A stretch of 64,000 bases of DNA from Acinetobacter rongchengensis (GTDB taxonomy: Bacteria; Pseudomonadota; Gammaproteobacteria; Pseudomonadales; Moraxellaceae), in assembly GCF_003611475.1 (NCBI RefSeq), contig NZ_RAXT01000018.1, positions 1 to 64,000 of the forward strand. Direction: 5' to 3'. The notes under the pieces were generated by a model that saw only the letters and a program-made list of their open reading frames with translations, did not search any database and had not been told where the DNA came from. The translations under genes and the position numbers were made by a program. How positions within the stretch are numbered: position 1 is the first letter of the stretch; each line of letters starts with the position of its first letter. Positions 29,170 through 38,926 of the stretch are shown here, piece by piece.

Positions 29170-31977
29170 ATGTCGAATTTCAATAAAAAACTGTTTAAAC
29201 GCTTAAAGCTCAATCACGCTTATGGGCAACTTATTGCGATGATTTTTGTGCCTATTATGATTATGGCATGTGTAGGTACTGCACTGGTTCTGTCCGAAAC
29301 ATCTGCAGCGGCAAAATCCAAACAACGCTTTGCTGCGATTGCTATCTTAAGTCGTTATCAATATACCACTGAGCAACTCACCAGTATCATCAATCAAAGC
29401 CCTGCTCAAAAAGCAAAAGCTGAAAACATTTTGCAAAAAATGTTTAATGAAAAATATTTACTTAGTGCTGCAGTTTTAGATGAACATAACGTGAATCATT
29501 TGAGTATTGGTTATCAAAATAAGCGTGACTGGCCCAATATTCCTAAAACTGATACTTTTTTTGGTCCAATATCGAGTAAACATAACAATATTTATGGACT
29601 AAAACTTAATCCAACCGAATCGGCCAAAGATATGTGGTTGGTGATTGAGTTGGATAATCAACCTTTAGAAATTGCACACTATCGTGTCATGATTGTGCTC
29701 ATCACCACTGCATTATTCACCTTACTTTTACTGTTACTGTGTTTAAATTTTTATTCTCGACGCTGGATTGCGCCGATGTATGAAATTCGCATGCAATTAC
29801 AACGTTTGAATGCAGATACATTAGATCAGCATATGATCATCAATAGCACTGGTGAGCTGCGTTTATTGCAGCGCGATATTGCCAATGTGGTAAAACGTTT
29901 ACATTTCAGTTTTCTAGAGCTTAAAGAACATACTGAACAAACTGAAGATGATTTACGTCGCACCTTAGACACACTAGAAGTCCAAAATATTACGTATAAA
30001 CAAGCACGTGACCAAGCAATTTCATCCAATCAGGCTAAATCGGTCTTCCTTGCCAATATCAGCCATGAACTGCGTACACCGTTAAACAGTATTGATGGTT
30101 TTATTCACTTGATGTTACGTCAGGACAATCTGAGTAATGACCAAAGCTTATATTTACAAACCATTCGCAAATCTTCTGCACACTTATTGGCACTCATCAA
30201 TGATGTTTTAGATTTCTCAAAAATTGATGCAGGTAAATTAGAACTTGAAACTGCTCCTTTTGATTTGGAAGAAGCTATTTTTGACGTTATGGATATGCTG
30301 TCACCTTTGGCTGCACAAAAGCATATCGAAATGGCATTTTATTTTGCCGACAACGTTGCCAAGTATGTGATTGGTGATGCTTTACGCTTTAAACAAGTTT
30401 TGACCAATTTAATTTCCAATGCCATCAAATTCACGCCTGATGGTGAAATTATTGTTCGTGTACGTATGGAACATGATGATATTGGACAATGTTTACTGCA
30501 TTTTAGTGTACAAGATAGCGGTATTGGTTTAAGTGGCACTGACCGTAAAAAACTATTTGAATCATTCTCACAAGGTGATGCATCCGTCACTCGCCAATTT
30601 GGCGGTACAGGTTTAGGTCTTGCCATTTCTAAACAGCTGGTTCACTTAATGCAGGGTCAAATTGGCTTTGAAGACAACCAAGAACGTGCGCCAACAGAAA
30701 AAGGTTCGACCTTCTGGTTTACTGCAATGTTCGTGGTGAATGAAGATGAAGAAATTGTTCATCCTTCATTTAAAGAAATGAAAGTTGTATCGTTCTTGGC
30801 ACATCCTGCGACAGCCAATGTACTACGTCATTATTTAGAAGATTATCAAGTTCAACATACCGAAGCTCAATCGATTTTGGATCTATTTAGTCGCTTAAAC
30901 AGTCTCGATCAGCAGTCTGAAAATACATGGCTGATTGTGGATCATAGCGGCGATACTGAAGCCTTATTGAAAGAAATTCGTCATCGTTATCAAGGTCATT
31001 TAGCTGTTTATGGCTATCAAATGTCGCTTGATCCAAACATGTTGAATGAATATAAAGCACGCCCATTGTACCAACCACTGAGCCGTAGTTCAGTGATTCA
31101 ATTATTGAGCAATCAACCTGTATTTGATCAAGAATATCATCAAGACTTCAAAGGTCGTGATTTACATATTTTGGCTGTAGATGATCACTTACCGAACCTT
31201 ATTGTTTTAGAGGCGCTCCTCGGTGAATTGAATGTCAAAACCACCAAAGCACAAAGTGGACAAGAAGCATTAAATTTAATTCAACATCGCATTGATCATG
31301 ATGAAAAAGCATTTGATTTAATTTTCATGGACATTCAAATGCCAGTGATGTCTGGCATTGACACCACTCGTGCCATTCGTTCACTTGAGTCAACCTTAGA
31401 TGATCTACGTATGCCAATTATTGCTTTGACCGCTCATGCGTTGGCAGATGAAAAGCAAAAACTCCTCAAAGTCGGTATGGATGACTATGTCACCAAGCCA
31501 ATTCAGATTGAACAAATTATTCAGATTCTCACGAATTGGACTTCAGATACTTTTATTCAAACACATCAACAAGTTGAAAATTCTGTTTATATTGAAGCCT
31601 TTGATTCTGATATTTTAGATTGGAAACAAAGTCTAGCTTTGGCTGCCAATAAGGAAGATCTTGCTCAAGATTTATTGAAAATGCTGGTTGATAGCTTCCC
31701 AACAGAATTGGATGAAATTCAACAATTGGTTGAGCTTGAGGATTTCCCACAACTTGAACATGTATTACATCGTCTATACGGTGCAACGCGTTATGTCGGG
31801 ACACCTAAACTACAACGTGCAACAGGGGAATTTGAACAATTCGTATCAACACTCAGAAAAGAACGTCGTAAAGCCGATGAAGCTTTTATTCAAGAAGTCA
31901 TACAACGTTTAGATCATTTACAACTGGTGATCCATGAAGTTGAAACAGCCGCACAACAAATTTTTCCGACAGCCTAA
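29170..31977 (+). CDS. gacS: Hybrid sensor histidine kinase GacS/BarA
   Basis: 935 residues. Order: membrane segment about 20-42, periplasmic sensor, second membrane segment about 175-195, HAMP (about 200-250), HisKA with phospho-His H299 (SHELRTPLNS), HATPase (GDALRFKQVLTNLISNAIKFT, then GTGLGLAIS), a degenerate receiver-like stretch (about 530-640), a receiver with phospho-Asp D721 (IFMDIQMPVMSG), and a C-terminal Hpt domain with H867 (LHRLYGATRYVG). It passes phosphate His-Asp-His to GacA, controlling the Rsm/Csr system, virulence and metabolism in Acinetobacter and Pseudomonas. GacA is not in the window. Confidence 0.92.
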   Translation: MSNFNKKLFKRLKLNHAYGQLIAMIFVPIMIMACVGTALVLSETSAAAKSKQRFAAIAILSRYQYTTEQLTSIINQSPAQKAKAENILQKMFNEKYLLSAAVLDEHNVNHLSIGYQNKRDWPNIPKTDTFFGPISSKHNNIYGLKLNPTESAKDMWLVIELDNQPLEIAHYRVMIVLITTALFTLLLLLLCLNFYSRRWIAPMYEIRMQLQRLNADTLDQHMIINSTGELRLLQRDIANVVKRLHFSFLELKEHTEQTEDDLRRTLDTLEVQNITYKQARDQAISSNQAKSVFLANISHELRTPLNSIDGFIHLMLRQDNLSNDQSLYLQTIRKSSAHLLALINDVLDFSKIDAGKLELETAPFDLEEAIFDVMDMLSPLAAQKHIEMAFYFADNVAKYVIGDALRFKQVLTNLISNAIKFTPDGEIIVRVRMEHDDIGQCLLHFSVQDSGIGLSGTDRKKLFESFSQGDASVTRQFGGTGLGLAISKQLVHLMQGQIGFEDNQERAPTEKGSTFWFTAMFVVNEDEEIVHPSFKEMKVVSFLAHPATANVLRHYLEDYQVQHTEAQSILDLFSRLNSLDQQSENTWLIVDHSGDTEALLKEIRHRYQGHLAVYGYQMSLDPNMLNEYKARPLYQPLSRSSVIQLLSNQPVFDQEYHQDFKGRDLHILAVDDHLPNLIVLEALLGELNVKTTKAQSGQEALNLIQHRIDHDEKAFDLIFMDIQMPVMSGIDTTRAIRSLESTLDDLRMPIIALTAHALADEKQKLLKVGMDDYVTKPIQIEQIIQILTNWTSDTFIQTHQQVENSVYIEAFDSDILDWKQSLALAANKEDLAQDLLKMLVDSFPTELDEIQQLVELEDFPQLEHVLHRLYGATRYVGTPKLQRATGEFEQFVSTLRKERRKADEAFIQEVIQRLDHLQLVIHEVETAAQQIFPTA

Positions 31978-32124
31978 ATTCGCCCTAAAGATTTGAATCT
32001 ATGGCAGGACTTATACTTTTCAGTGGCTTTGAAATCATTTTCCGTGACTCTCGTGTCATGCAACTGTTTTAAAGTCCATGCTATGCTGATGATTAAGGAA
32101 AAATAAGAGTTCAGAGTTGAGTTC

Positions 32125-32913
32125 ATGGCACTATTACGTATCGAAAAAAATAATGGCATCGCAACGGTTTATCTCAATCGTCCAGATAAGCGCAATGCAA
32201 TGAGTTTTGCACTACTGCGTGAATTGGTCAGCACAGCAAAGAAAATCAAACAAGACCGTTCGATTCGTTGTGTAATTCTGACTGGTGAAGCCAATGTGTT
32301 TAGTGCTGGAATTGATTTAGCTGATTTAAATAACCCGAAAAACAAAGCCTATGCGGCTTGGGAGTTGATTAAACCGGGCCAAAGTTTATTTCAGAAAGCA
32401 TTCCTGATTTGGCAAGAACTTCCAGTACCTGTCATTGCTGCACTTGAAGGTTTTTGTTTTGGTGCTGGCATGCAATTGGCACTTGCGGCGGATATTCGCA
32501 TTGCTCACCCAGACACAAAAATGTCGATCATGGAAAGCCGTTGGGGACTGGTGCCAGACATGGGCTTAACCCGTTCAATCAAAGGTGTTATTGGCATCGA
32601 TTTAGCCAAAGAACTCACACTCACTGCACGAATTTTTGATGGTCACTATGCCAAAGAAATTGGTTTGATTACCCATGTCGATAATGCACCTTTGGCGAAA
32701 GCTCAAAGCATTGCAGCAGAAATGCTACAACGCTCACCTGATGCGCTGATGGCAGCAAAACGTGTTTTAGATGCAATGGAACATGAGCCAAAGAAATCTC
32801 TTCGTTTAGAAAAAATTTGGCAATTAAAATTACTTATGGGTAAAAATAGTCAAATTGCACGTAAAAAGGATAAACATCCAGAAGTACAATTCTTACCTCG
32901 CCAATATAAATAG
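32125..32913 (+). CDS. Enoyl-CoA hydratase/isomerase (crotonase family)
   Basis: 262 residues. The oxyanion-hole and CoA motifs are clear: FSAGIDLADL near residue 58 and ALEGFCFGAGMQLALAADIRIA near 106-127, with the catalytic Glu region MESRWGLVPDMG near 137. One Glu of the usual hydratase pair is evident, the second is replaced, so isomerase or another crotonase reaction is possible. It probably acts in fatty acid degradation. It lies between gacS and the glyoxylate genes; a link to them is not evident. Confidence 0.8.
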   Translation: MALLRIEKNNGIATVYLNRPDKRNAMSFALLRELVSTAKKIKQDRSIRCVILTGEANVFSAGIDLADLNNPKNKAYAAWELIKPGQSLFQKAFLIWQELPVPVIAALEGFCFGAGMQLALAADIRIAHPDTKMSIMESRWGLVPDMGLTRSIKGVIGIDLAKELTLTARIFDGHYAKEIGLITHVDNAPLAKAQSIAAEMLQRSPDALMAAKRVLDAMEHEPKKSLRLEKIWQLKLLMGKNSQIARKKDKHPEVQFLPRQYK

Positions 32914-32960
32914 TCTTTTGATCGTCTTTTCAAAATGATTCGAAATCGTTGAGTTGCAAA

Positions 32961-33842
32961 ATGAGTTTTGATCGTAATCGTAAAATTGCCTTTTTAGGGA
33001 TGGGACTGATGGGAAGCCGTATGGTCACCCGTTTAGTCCAAGCAGGATTTGATGTTGCTGTTTGGAATAGAACAGCCAGTGCTTGTGAGCCACTTATTGA
33101 TATGGGCGCACATGCACTTGAGTTGGAGAATATTGGAGAATATCCGATTATTCTCACCTGTCTTGCAGATGATCAAGCAGCACAAGCTGTTTTTGAGCGT
33201 ATTCATAAACAATTGAAACCTGCGCAAGTTATTGTTGACTTCTCAAGTCTATCCGTAGACAAAACCAAACAGCTTGCAAGCCTTGCAGCACAACAGCAGG
33301 TGACTTGGATTGACTCCCCTGTCTCAGGTGGGACTGCGGGTGCTGAAAATGGCACTTTGGTTATCTTTGCAGGGGGTGATGCTGAAATCATTCAAGATCT
33401 CAGTTTAATTTATAATGTGCTTTCACAACGTGTAACACGCATGGGAGACACTGGCACTGGACAAGCTACCAAGATTTGCAACCAGTTAATCGTGGCAGCC
33501 AACAGTACTCTCATCGCAGAAGCTGTCGCATTAGCAAGACAAGCAGGTGTAGATACCACATTACTCGCTCCAGCACTTGCAGGTGGTTTCGCAGACTCTA
33601 AGCCTTTTCAAATTTTGACACCACGTATGGCAACATATAGCTTTGAGCCTGTACAGTGGAAAGTACAAACCTTGTCAAAAGATTTAAATAATGCGATCAA
33701 ACTTGCTCAACAATTTAACTTAGACATTCCTGTGGCAAAAAAAGCATTCATCCAACTACAAGATCATCAACAACGTGGTTTTGCGGAATCGGACTTAGCA
33801 ACAGTTATTCAACAGGTTGAACATAAAGCAGTTGAAAAATAA
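32961..33842 (+). CDS. glxR: 2-hydroxy-3-oxopropionate reductase-like dehydrogenase
   Basis: 293 residues from the ATG at 32961; an upstream in-frame TTG at 32949 is less likely. The beta-hydroxyacid dehydrogenase family: GMGLMGSRM for NAD(P), SPVSGGTAGAENGTL for substrate near residue 115, and the catalytic Lys in GTGQATKICNQ near 168. It probably interconverts tartronate semialdehyde and glycerate. The next gene, 53 nt on, encodes a hydroxypyruvate isomerase-like protein, which supports a glyoxylate/glycerate role. Confidence 0.8.
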   Translation: MSFDRNRKIAFLGMGLMGSRMVTRLVQAGFDVAVWNRTASACEPLIDMGAHALELENIGEYPIILTCLADDQAAQAVFERIHKQLKPAQVIVDFSSLSVDKTKQLASLAAQQQVTWIDSPVSGGTAGAENGTLVIFAGGDAEIIQDLSLIYNVLSQRVTRMGDTGTGQATKICNQLIVAANSTLIAEAVALARQAGVDTTLLAPALAGGFADSKPFQILTPRMATYSFEPVQWKVQTLSKDLNNAIKLAQQFNLDIPVAKKAFIQLQDHQQRGFAESDLATVIQQVEHKAVEK

Positions 33843-33895
33843 TGGATTGCCAACTACATTGGGAATAGAGACAATCTAAAGCAAGGAGCACGACG

Positions 33896-34690
33896 ATGAC
33901 TAAACTCGCAGTAAACCTATCGATGATATTTACTGAAGTGCCACTCATTGAACGATTTGCATTGGCTCATTCACATGGCTTTCAGCACATTGAAATTCAG
34001 TTCCCTTATGAGCTGAGTATTGACGATATTCAATCTCAACTTAAATTATATGATTTAAATCTTTGCCTGATTAATGTTCCTGCTGGCGATTTAATGCATG
34101 GTGGCTATGGGCTTGCAGGAATTCCAGGACGAGAAATTGCATTTCATCAAGCATTAGAGCTTGCGATTGAATACGCCAATGCGCTGAATGTACCCAGTGT
34201 TAATATTTTAGCAGGTAAACAACCTGAGGATGCTGACCTACTTCCTTGCTTAAATACTTTAGCCAACAACCTGAAACTCGCATGTCATATGTTGACCGAT
34301 CATGGCATTCAACCTCTTTTTGAAATGATCAATGGTACGGATATGCCACGCTTTTTGATCCAAAATATCGCCCAAGCTCAAGAGATGTTAGAGGCTGTTC
34401 ACCATCCCGCATTAAAGATGCAGTTCGACTGTTACCACATGGCAATGATGGGTGAGGATATACTCTCAGCTTTGAAAGAAAATATGGATTGGATTGGACA
34501 TATCCAGTTTGCTGATTGCCCAGGACGCCATGAACCAGATACAGCACAAATTGATTACTCATCGATTTTTACATGGTTAAAACAAAGTGCTTACACTGGT
34601 TATATTGCGGCTGAATACAGACCACAATCTCATTCAAATCAATCTTTTGCATGGAAAGATAAATATTTCTCCAACAACCATACATATTGA
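33896..34690 (+). CDS. hyi: Hydroxypyruvate isomerase-like TIM-barrel protein
   Basis: 264 residues of the xylose-isomerase-like barrel. Family marks: FQHIEIQFPYE near residue 30, LMHGGYGLAGIPGRE near 68-82, the metal Glu in LFEMINGTDMP near 141, DCYHMAMMGED near 180, and the second Glu in AAEYRP near 238. Hyi interconverts hydroxypyruvate and tartronate semialdehyde; with glxR upstream it gives a two-gene route from glyoxylate-derived tartronate semialdehyde to glycerate. AAGGAG 9 nt before the ATG fixes the start. Glyoxylate carboligase (gcl) is not in the window. Confidence 0.82.
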   Translation: MTKLAVNLSMIFTEVPLIERFALAHSHGFQHIEIQFPYELSIDDIQSQLKLYDLNLCLINVPAGDLMHGGYGLAGIPGREIAFHQALELAIEYANALNVPSVNILAGKQPEDADLLPCLNTLANNLKLACHMLTDHGIQPLFEMINGTDMPRFLIQNIAQAQEMLEAVHHPALKMQFDCYHMAMMGEDILSALKENMDWIGHIQFADCPGRHEPDTAQIDYSSIFTWLKQSAYTGYIAAEYRPQSHSNQSFAWKDKYFSNNHTY

Positions 34691-34791
34691 ACTGATCAAC
34701 TAAAAATAGACTTAAGCGTTCTAGAATTTGAATTTTTAGAACAAAAGCGCTATATTAGAAGGTGAGATATTGTTTGGAAAATACACACTAT

Positions 34792-35193
34792 ATGAATTTA
34801 GAACCATCGCCCAGCGCTTCTAATTCTCACGAACTTGCAATGAACACCCAAAAACAAGATGTACGTACTTGCTTAAAAGTCGTGCAAGAAGCCCTACTTG
34901 ATGTTAAAGCCAAAGATATAATCGAGCTCAATGTAAGTGCAATCAGCAATGTTGCCGATGCAATTGTTATTGCGAGCGGAACATCTACTCGCCATGTTAA
35001 AGCACTAGCTGACAATGTTGCTGAGGAAGCTCGTAAAGCAGGATTTCGCCCAATTGGTGTCGAAGGTGAGAGAGATGCTGAATGGATTCTAATCGATTTA
35101 GGATTAGTCGTCGTACATGTAATGCTACCTACTGCTCGTAAGTTTTATGACTTAGAAAGCTTATGGCGCACCACACCTGAAAGTGTAGCCTGA
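34792..35193 (+). CDS. rsfS: Ribosome silencing factor RsfS
   Basis: 133 residues from the ATG at 34792; GTG 34762 and ATG 34840 are alternatives in frame, and none has a strong ribosome site. Core motifs: DAIVIASGTSTRHVKALADN, GVEGERDAEWILIDLG and VVHVMLPTARKFYDLESLW. RsfS binds uL14 on the 50S subunit and prevents joining when nutrients are short. The usual neighbours nadD and rlmH are absent; it stands alone behind hyi, with its own terminator. Confidence 0.93.
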   Translation: MNLEPSPSASNSHELAMNTQKQDVRTCLKVVQEALLDVKAKDIIELNVSAISNVADAIVIASGTSTRHVKALADNVAEEARKAGFRPIGVEGERDAEWILIDLGLVVVHVMLPTARKFYDLESLWRTTPESVA

Positions 35194-35197
35194 TTTG

Positions 35198-35226
35198 AAA
35201 AAAGCGACTTTAAAGTCGCTTTTTTA
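35198..35226 (+). terminator. Terminator after rsfS
   Basis: AAAAAAGCGACTT / AAGTCGCTTTTTT stem around TA, directly after the rsfS stop. Confidence 0.85.
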
Positions 35227-35289
35227 ATGCTTAGTATTTAGCTATTTCCTCTATTAAGAGGTAGATTTTTTCTATTGGATACATTTTAC

Positions 35290-36534
35290 TTATTTGATTA
35301 AACCTGCATCTAAATTTACCATTTGTTTTCTTGTGGTGATCCAACACATACATTTAAAAACCACATAGGCGATGGTAAAACTCCAAACAAAATTCACAAA
35401 AATACCAAAGCTCTGAGCGATTAGACTTCCCTTACCAGCCAATTCAACTGTGGCATTCTGGTTAAAAGCAACCGCCAATGTTCCCCACATCCCACAAACA
35501 CCATGCATAACTAACACATCTCGCACATAACGAGAATCTATCCATCGTGCCAAAATTCGAGGGGCATATAACGTTAATAAACCTGACACTAAACCAATAA
35601 TAAATGCCAAAGATGAGCTAACAAATGCACAACTTGCCGTGATCGCCACCAAGCTACCCAGAGTGGCTTTAATCAATTCAGAGCCTGAAATCATTTTATG
35701 ATTTAAAAATAAAGAAAATAACAAAGGAGAAATGATTGATCCGAATAAAGCTAAAAATGCATTGTTCACCACCCTGCCAATATCGACATGAATCGCAGAG
35801 ATATACGTTACATTTAAACCAGACCACGCCAACCAAAGTACAAATCCAGCCAAAGCTAGAGATAATATTTTATAATCTTCAAAGATAAGATCTTTTTTAA
35901 TAATTTCTTGTTTATATTTAGATTTTAAGGAGATATAAGCAGCTAAAACAATCCATGCAGCCGTTGAATGAACGACTGTTGAACCTGCAAAATCAATAAA
36001 TCCTAAAGATTTTAACCAACCACCACCTAAAACAAGATTACCCCACACCCAACCACTAAAAAACGGGAAAATTACAGCAGCAATCAGCAAACCTGTCGTC
36101 CAATTGACTAGAATTGATGATGTACTGGGAATAATCCTTCCGACAACCGTGGTAATTGTTGTAGCCATCAAAGTATAAAAAAACAATATATTCCAGTGCC
36201 AACCCTGCATATGCGTTAGGTTTCTAGGACTATCGATAAAACCCCAAACCATTAGTTTTGAAAGGACAATTTCAAAAAGTACAGTTCCAACAATAGCTGA
36301 AATATAATTTATTATCAGGCTATAAATGGATTTGAGATTATGCTCATACCCCCCTTCAGCAACAGCAAAACCTGTCTGCATCAGAATGACAAAGGCACTA
36401 CCATAAAATAAGATTTTAAAGTCAGGCACTGAGTTAAATACAGCAATATCATTTTCTAGAGAGGAAGTGAATGCATAACTTGGAAAGGTCAATAGGATTA
36501 AAATTAAACCTATTAACCACTTTAATTTCATCAT
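35290..36534 (-). CDS. Atypical Amt/Rh-family ammonium transporter
   Basis: 414 residues from the ATG at 36534; signal-like first helix, then about 11 membrane segments. Amt features kept: GFAVAEGG (family GFALLEAG), WVWG, DFAGSTVVH with the first pore His, and MHGVCGMWG with the second. Aligned by eye to E. coli AmtB, however, the gating Phe107 position is Met (YTLMATT), Phe215 is Leu and Ser219 is Tyr (WSGLNVTY). A pore with twin His but no Phe gate suggests altered selectivity or a sensor role. No glnK lies next to it, unlike ordinary amtB. It could also be a non-transporting paralogue. Confidence 0.8.
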   Translation of the reverse strand: MMKLKWLIGLILILLTFPSYAFTSSLENDIAVFNSVPDFKILFYGSAFVILMQTGFAVAEGGYEHNLKSIYSLIINYISAIVGTVLFEIVLSKLMVWGFIDSPRNLTHMQGWHWNILFFYTLMATTITTVVGRIIPSTSSILVNWTTGLLIAAVIFPFFSGWVWGNLVLGGGWLKSLGFIDFAGSTVVHSTAAWIVLAAYISLKSKYKQEIIKKDLIFEDYKILSLALAGFVLWLAWSGLNVTYISAIHVDIGRVVNNAFLALFGSIISPLLFSLFLNHKMISGSELIKATLGSLVAITASCAFVSSSLAFIIGLVSGLLTLYAPRILARWIDSRYVRDVLVMHGVCGMWGTLAVAFNQNATVELAGKGSLIAQSFGIFVNFVWSFTIAYVVFKCMCWITTRKQMVNLDAGLIK

Positions 36535-37091
36535 TGGTACATCCAAAGTTACTGTGAGTTTCTGATTTTTTAAAATTTCACAATAATCATTAATTTCGAC
36601 ACCTAGGTATCACTTAGCTTGCCAAGTATAAAGTTTCTCAAAAAATAAAAAACCTCATTACATCGGATTGCTTATTACTTATTGTTTTTGATAAATTTAT
36701 TTTATCGATTTTATTCAATATACGCAAAAATGCATAAAATATAACTTAATAACTATTGTTATATAGGGGGCTTAGAAAATAATACACACCCAAAACAAAA
36801 TACTGACAAGTAGTTGATTATACTTAAAATTACAACAAAACAACTTATTACTGATTCAATCAATATACTAGCAGTAAAAATTGATAAAAATGAGTTAAAT
36901 CTTCTACGGTTAGACTTTCATATTGTTGAAAATACTAACTATATGTTTTCTACGCTATAAAACACAAGAAATGAATCTAGCGATGAAAAATACCATTTCT
37001 CCTGTTTATTTTTTTGTATACAAATAAATGCGTTAGACCAGTCCATTTTTACACTGACATGCCACATCAATCACCCTTAAATACTCAAATA
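36535..37091. other. Intergenic region upstream of the Amt gene
   Basis: About 560 very AT-rich bases between the pntB terminator and the Amt gene. It should hold the Amt promoter; no clear sigma-54 (GG-N10-GC) site was found by eye. No supported gene. A small open frame at 37014-37238 runs into the pntB terminator and gene and is not coding. Confidence 0.45.
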
Positions 37092-37117
37092 AAAAAACCA
37101 CCCGAAGGTGGTTTTTA
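37092..37117 (-). terminator. Terminator after pntB
   Basis: AAAACCACC / GGTGGTTTT with a tight CGAA loop, 17 nt past the pntB stop codon. Confidence 0.85.
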
Positions 37118-37133
37118 TTCAATCACGCGAGAA

Positions 37134-38588
37134 TTAGTGGCCGCCACCATTAATTGCTTTGGTCATCTCTTCAACAACTTTCTTAGCATCACCAAAGATC
37201 ATCATGGTCTTGTCATTATAGAACAAGTCATTGTCTAAGCCTGCGTAGCCTGTTGCCATAGAGCGCTTAATCACCATGATTGTACGTGCTTTATGTGCTT
37301 CAAGGATTGGCATACCATAAATTGGCGAACTTGGGTCATCTTTAGCAGCTGGGTTTACAACGTCATTCGCACCGATGACAAGAACTACATCTGTTGCAGG
37401 GAAATCTGAGTTGATCTCATCCATTTCCAAGATGTCCTCATAAGCAACATCCGCTTCTGCAAGAAGTACGTTCATATGACCAGGCATACGACCTGCAACT
37501 GGGTGAATGGCAAAACGAACAGTTACACCTTGCTCTTTCAGGATTTCACACAATTCTTTTACTGCATTTTGTGCACGACCTTGTGCCATACCATAACCTG
37601 GTACGATCACAACACTGTCCGCATTTGACATCAAGAAACCAGCATCATCCGCAGAACCTGAACGGTAGTTACGTTGAACTTGTTCACCTTTATCAGCCGA
37701 TGCTACAGCTGCTCCGCCCATTGCACCACCAAACAATACGTTGATGATAGAACGGTTCATCGCTTTACACATGATGTAAGACAAAATCGCACCAGAAGAA
37801 CCAACAAGTGAACCCGCAACGATCAACATGTTATTTTCAAGTGTAAAACCGATCCCAGCAGCAGCCCAACCAGAGAATGAGTTGAGTAACGATACCACGA
37901 CAGGCATATCACCACCACCGACCGGTGCAATCCATACCCATCCGAATGCCAATGCCAATACTGTCATTGCCCAGAATGCATTCATGTTACCTGTCGTGAA
38001 GAAGTAGATACCACACGCCAACATCGCTAGGAAAATGGTTGCTTGGACAGGTTTAACCCATGCACCAGAAATTGTTTTTGCCCATTTTTTCGCAGCCAGC
38101 TTACCATAAGCGAATACAGATGCCGTAAAAGTAATTGCACCAACAAAACAGCCAACGAACAATTCAAATAAATGAACTTTGCTCATATGTGCATGTTGTA
38201 CACCCGCAGCAGTTAATGCAGTTTCATTTTCTGCAAATAAAGCAGTCAGTTGGTTATTATGCAAAATTGCAGCAACTGCAATCAACACAGCAGCAAAACC
38301 AACAAGTGAGTGCATTAAAGCCACAGTTTCAGGCATTTGTGTCATTGGAACAGTACGTGCACGAGCAATACCTACGACTGCACCAAGTACCATTGCGCCC
38401 ACAATCATCCAAATCACAGGATGATCTGCCACGAAGAAGGTCGTGATTACAGCAATCGCCATTGCGATCATACCGTAACGGTTACCTGCGATCGCAGTTT
38501 TAGGACCTGACAAACCACGTAAGGTTAAAATAAAGAGGACAGCACCGATTAGGTAGAACCAATCCGCATAGTCTCGAATAAATTCCAT
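37134..38588 (-). CDS. pntB: NAD(P) transhydrogenase beta subunit
   Basis: 484 residues: about nine membrane segments in the first 260 residues, then the NADP-binding dIII domain (PGYGMAQGRAQNAV near 335, GRMPGHMNVLLAEADV near 375, VIGANDVVNPAA near 420, GYAGLDNDLFY near 450). With PntAA and PntAB it uses the proton gradient to move hydride from NADH to NADP+. It starts 3 nt after pntAB. Last gene of the operon before its terminator. Confidence 0.96.
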   Translation of the reverse strand: MEFIRDYADWFYLIGAVLFILTLRGLSGPKTAIAGNRYGMIAMAIAVITTFFVADHPVIWMIVGAMVLGAVVGIARARTVPMTQMPETVALMHSLVGFAAVLIAVAAILHNNQLTALFAENETALTAAGVQHAHMSKVHLFELFVGCFVGAITFTASVFAYGKLAAKKWAKTISGAWVKPVQATIFLAMLACGIYFFTTGNMNAFWAMTVLALAFGWVWIAPVGGGDMPVVVSLLNSFSGWAAAGIGFTLENNMLIVAGSLVGSSGAILSYIMCKAMNRSIINVLFGGAMGGAAVASADKGEQVQRNYRSGSADDAGFLMSNADSVVIVPGYGMAQGRAQNAVKELCEILKEQGVTVRFAIHPVAGRMPGHMNVLLAEADVAYEDILEMDEINSDFPATDVVLVIGANDVVNPAAKDDPSSPIYGMPILEAHKARTIMVIKRSMATGYAGLDNDLFYNDKTMMIFGDAKKVVEEMTKAINGGGH

Positions 38589-38591
38589 GTA

Positions 38592-38915
38592 TTAGCCCTC
38601 TTTTTTCTTTTGCTTTGGCTTGAACATTTCAAGCATACGTGCTGTAACTGCAAAGCCACCGAAAATGTTGATACTTGCTAAGAACACTGCAATCGCACCT
38701 AAGATGCTCACCACATTGACACTTTGGAATGCAACATTTGCATCGACACCAATCGCTGGTATACCGACTGTTTGAATCATAGCACCGACTACAATGATCG
38801 ATGACAAAGCATTGGTCACAGCCATAAGCGGTGTATGCAATGCAGGTGTAACACCCCAAACCACGTAGTAACCAACAAAGATGGCTAAGACGAAAATAGT
38901 AATAGTTTCAACCAT
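38592..38915 (-). CDS. pntAB: NAD(P) transhydrogenase alpha subunit, part 2 (membrane)
   Basis: 107 residues: three to four membrane segments ([58 protein letters not shown]) and a basic tail with [13 protein letters not shown]. This is the membrane part fused to the dI domain in E. coli PntA; here it is a separate gene, as in Rhodospirillum and other bacteria. It lies between pntAA (11 nt) and pntB (3 nt). Confidence 0.94.
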   Translation of the reverse strand: MVETITIFVLAIFVGYYVVWGVTPALHTPLMAVTNALSSIIVVGAMIQTVGIPAIGVDANVAFQSVNVVSILGAIAVFLASINIFGGFAVTARMLEMFKPKQKKKEG

Positions 38916-38926
38916 GATGACTCTCC

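Noticed and set aside
37014..37238. 74-residue frame on the plus strand over the pntB end
   Set aside because: It reads through the pntB terminator and antisense to pntB.
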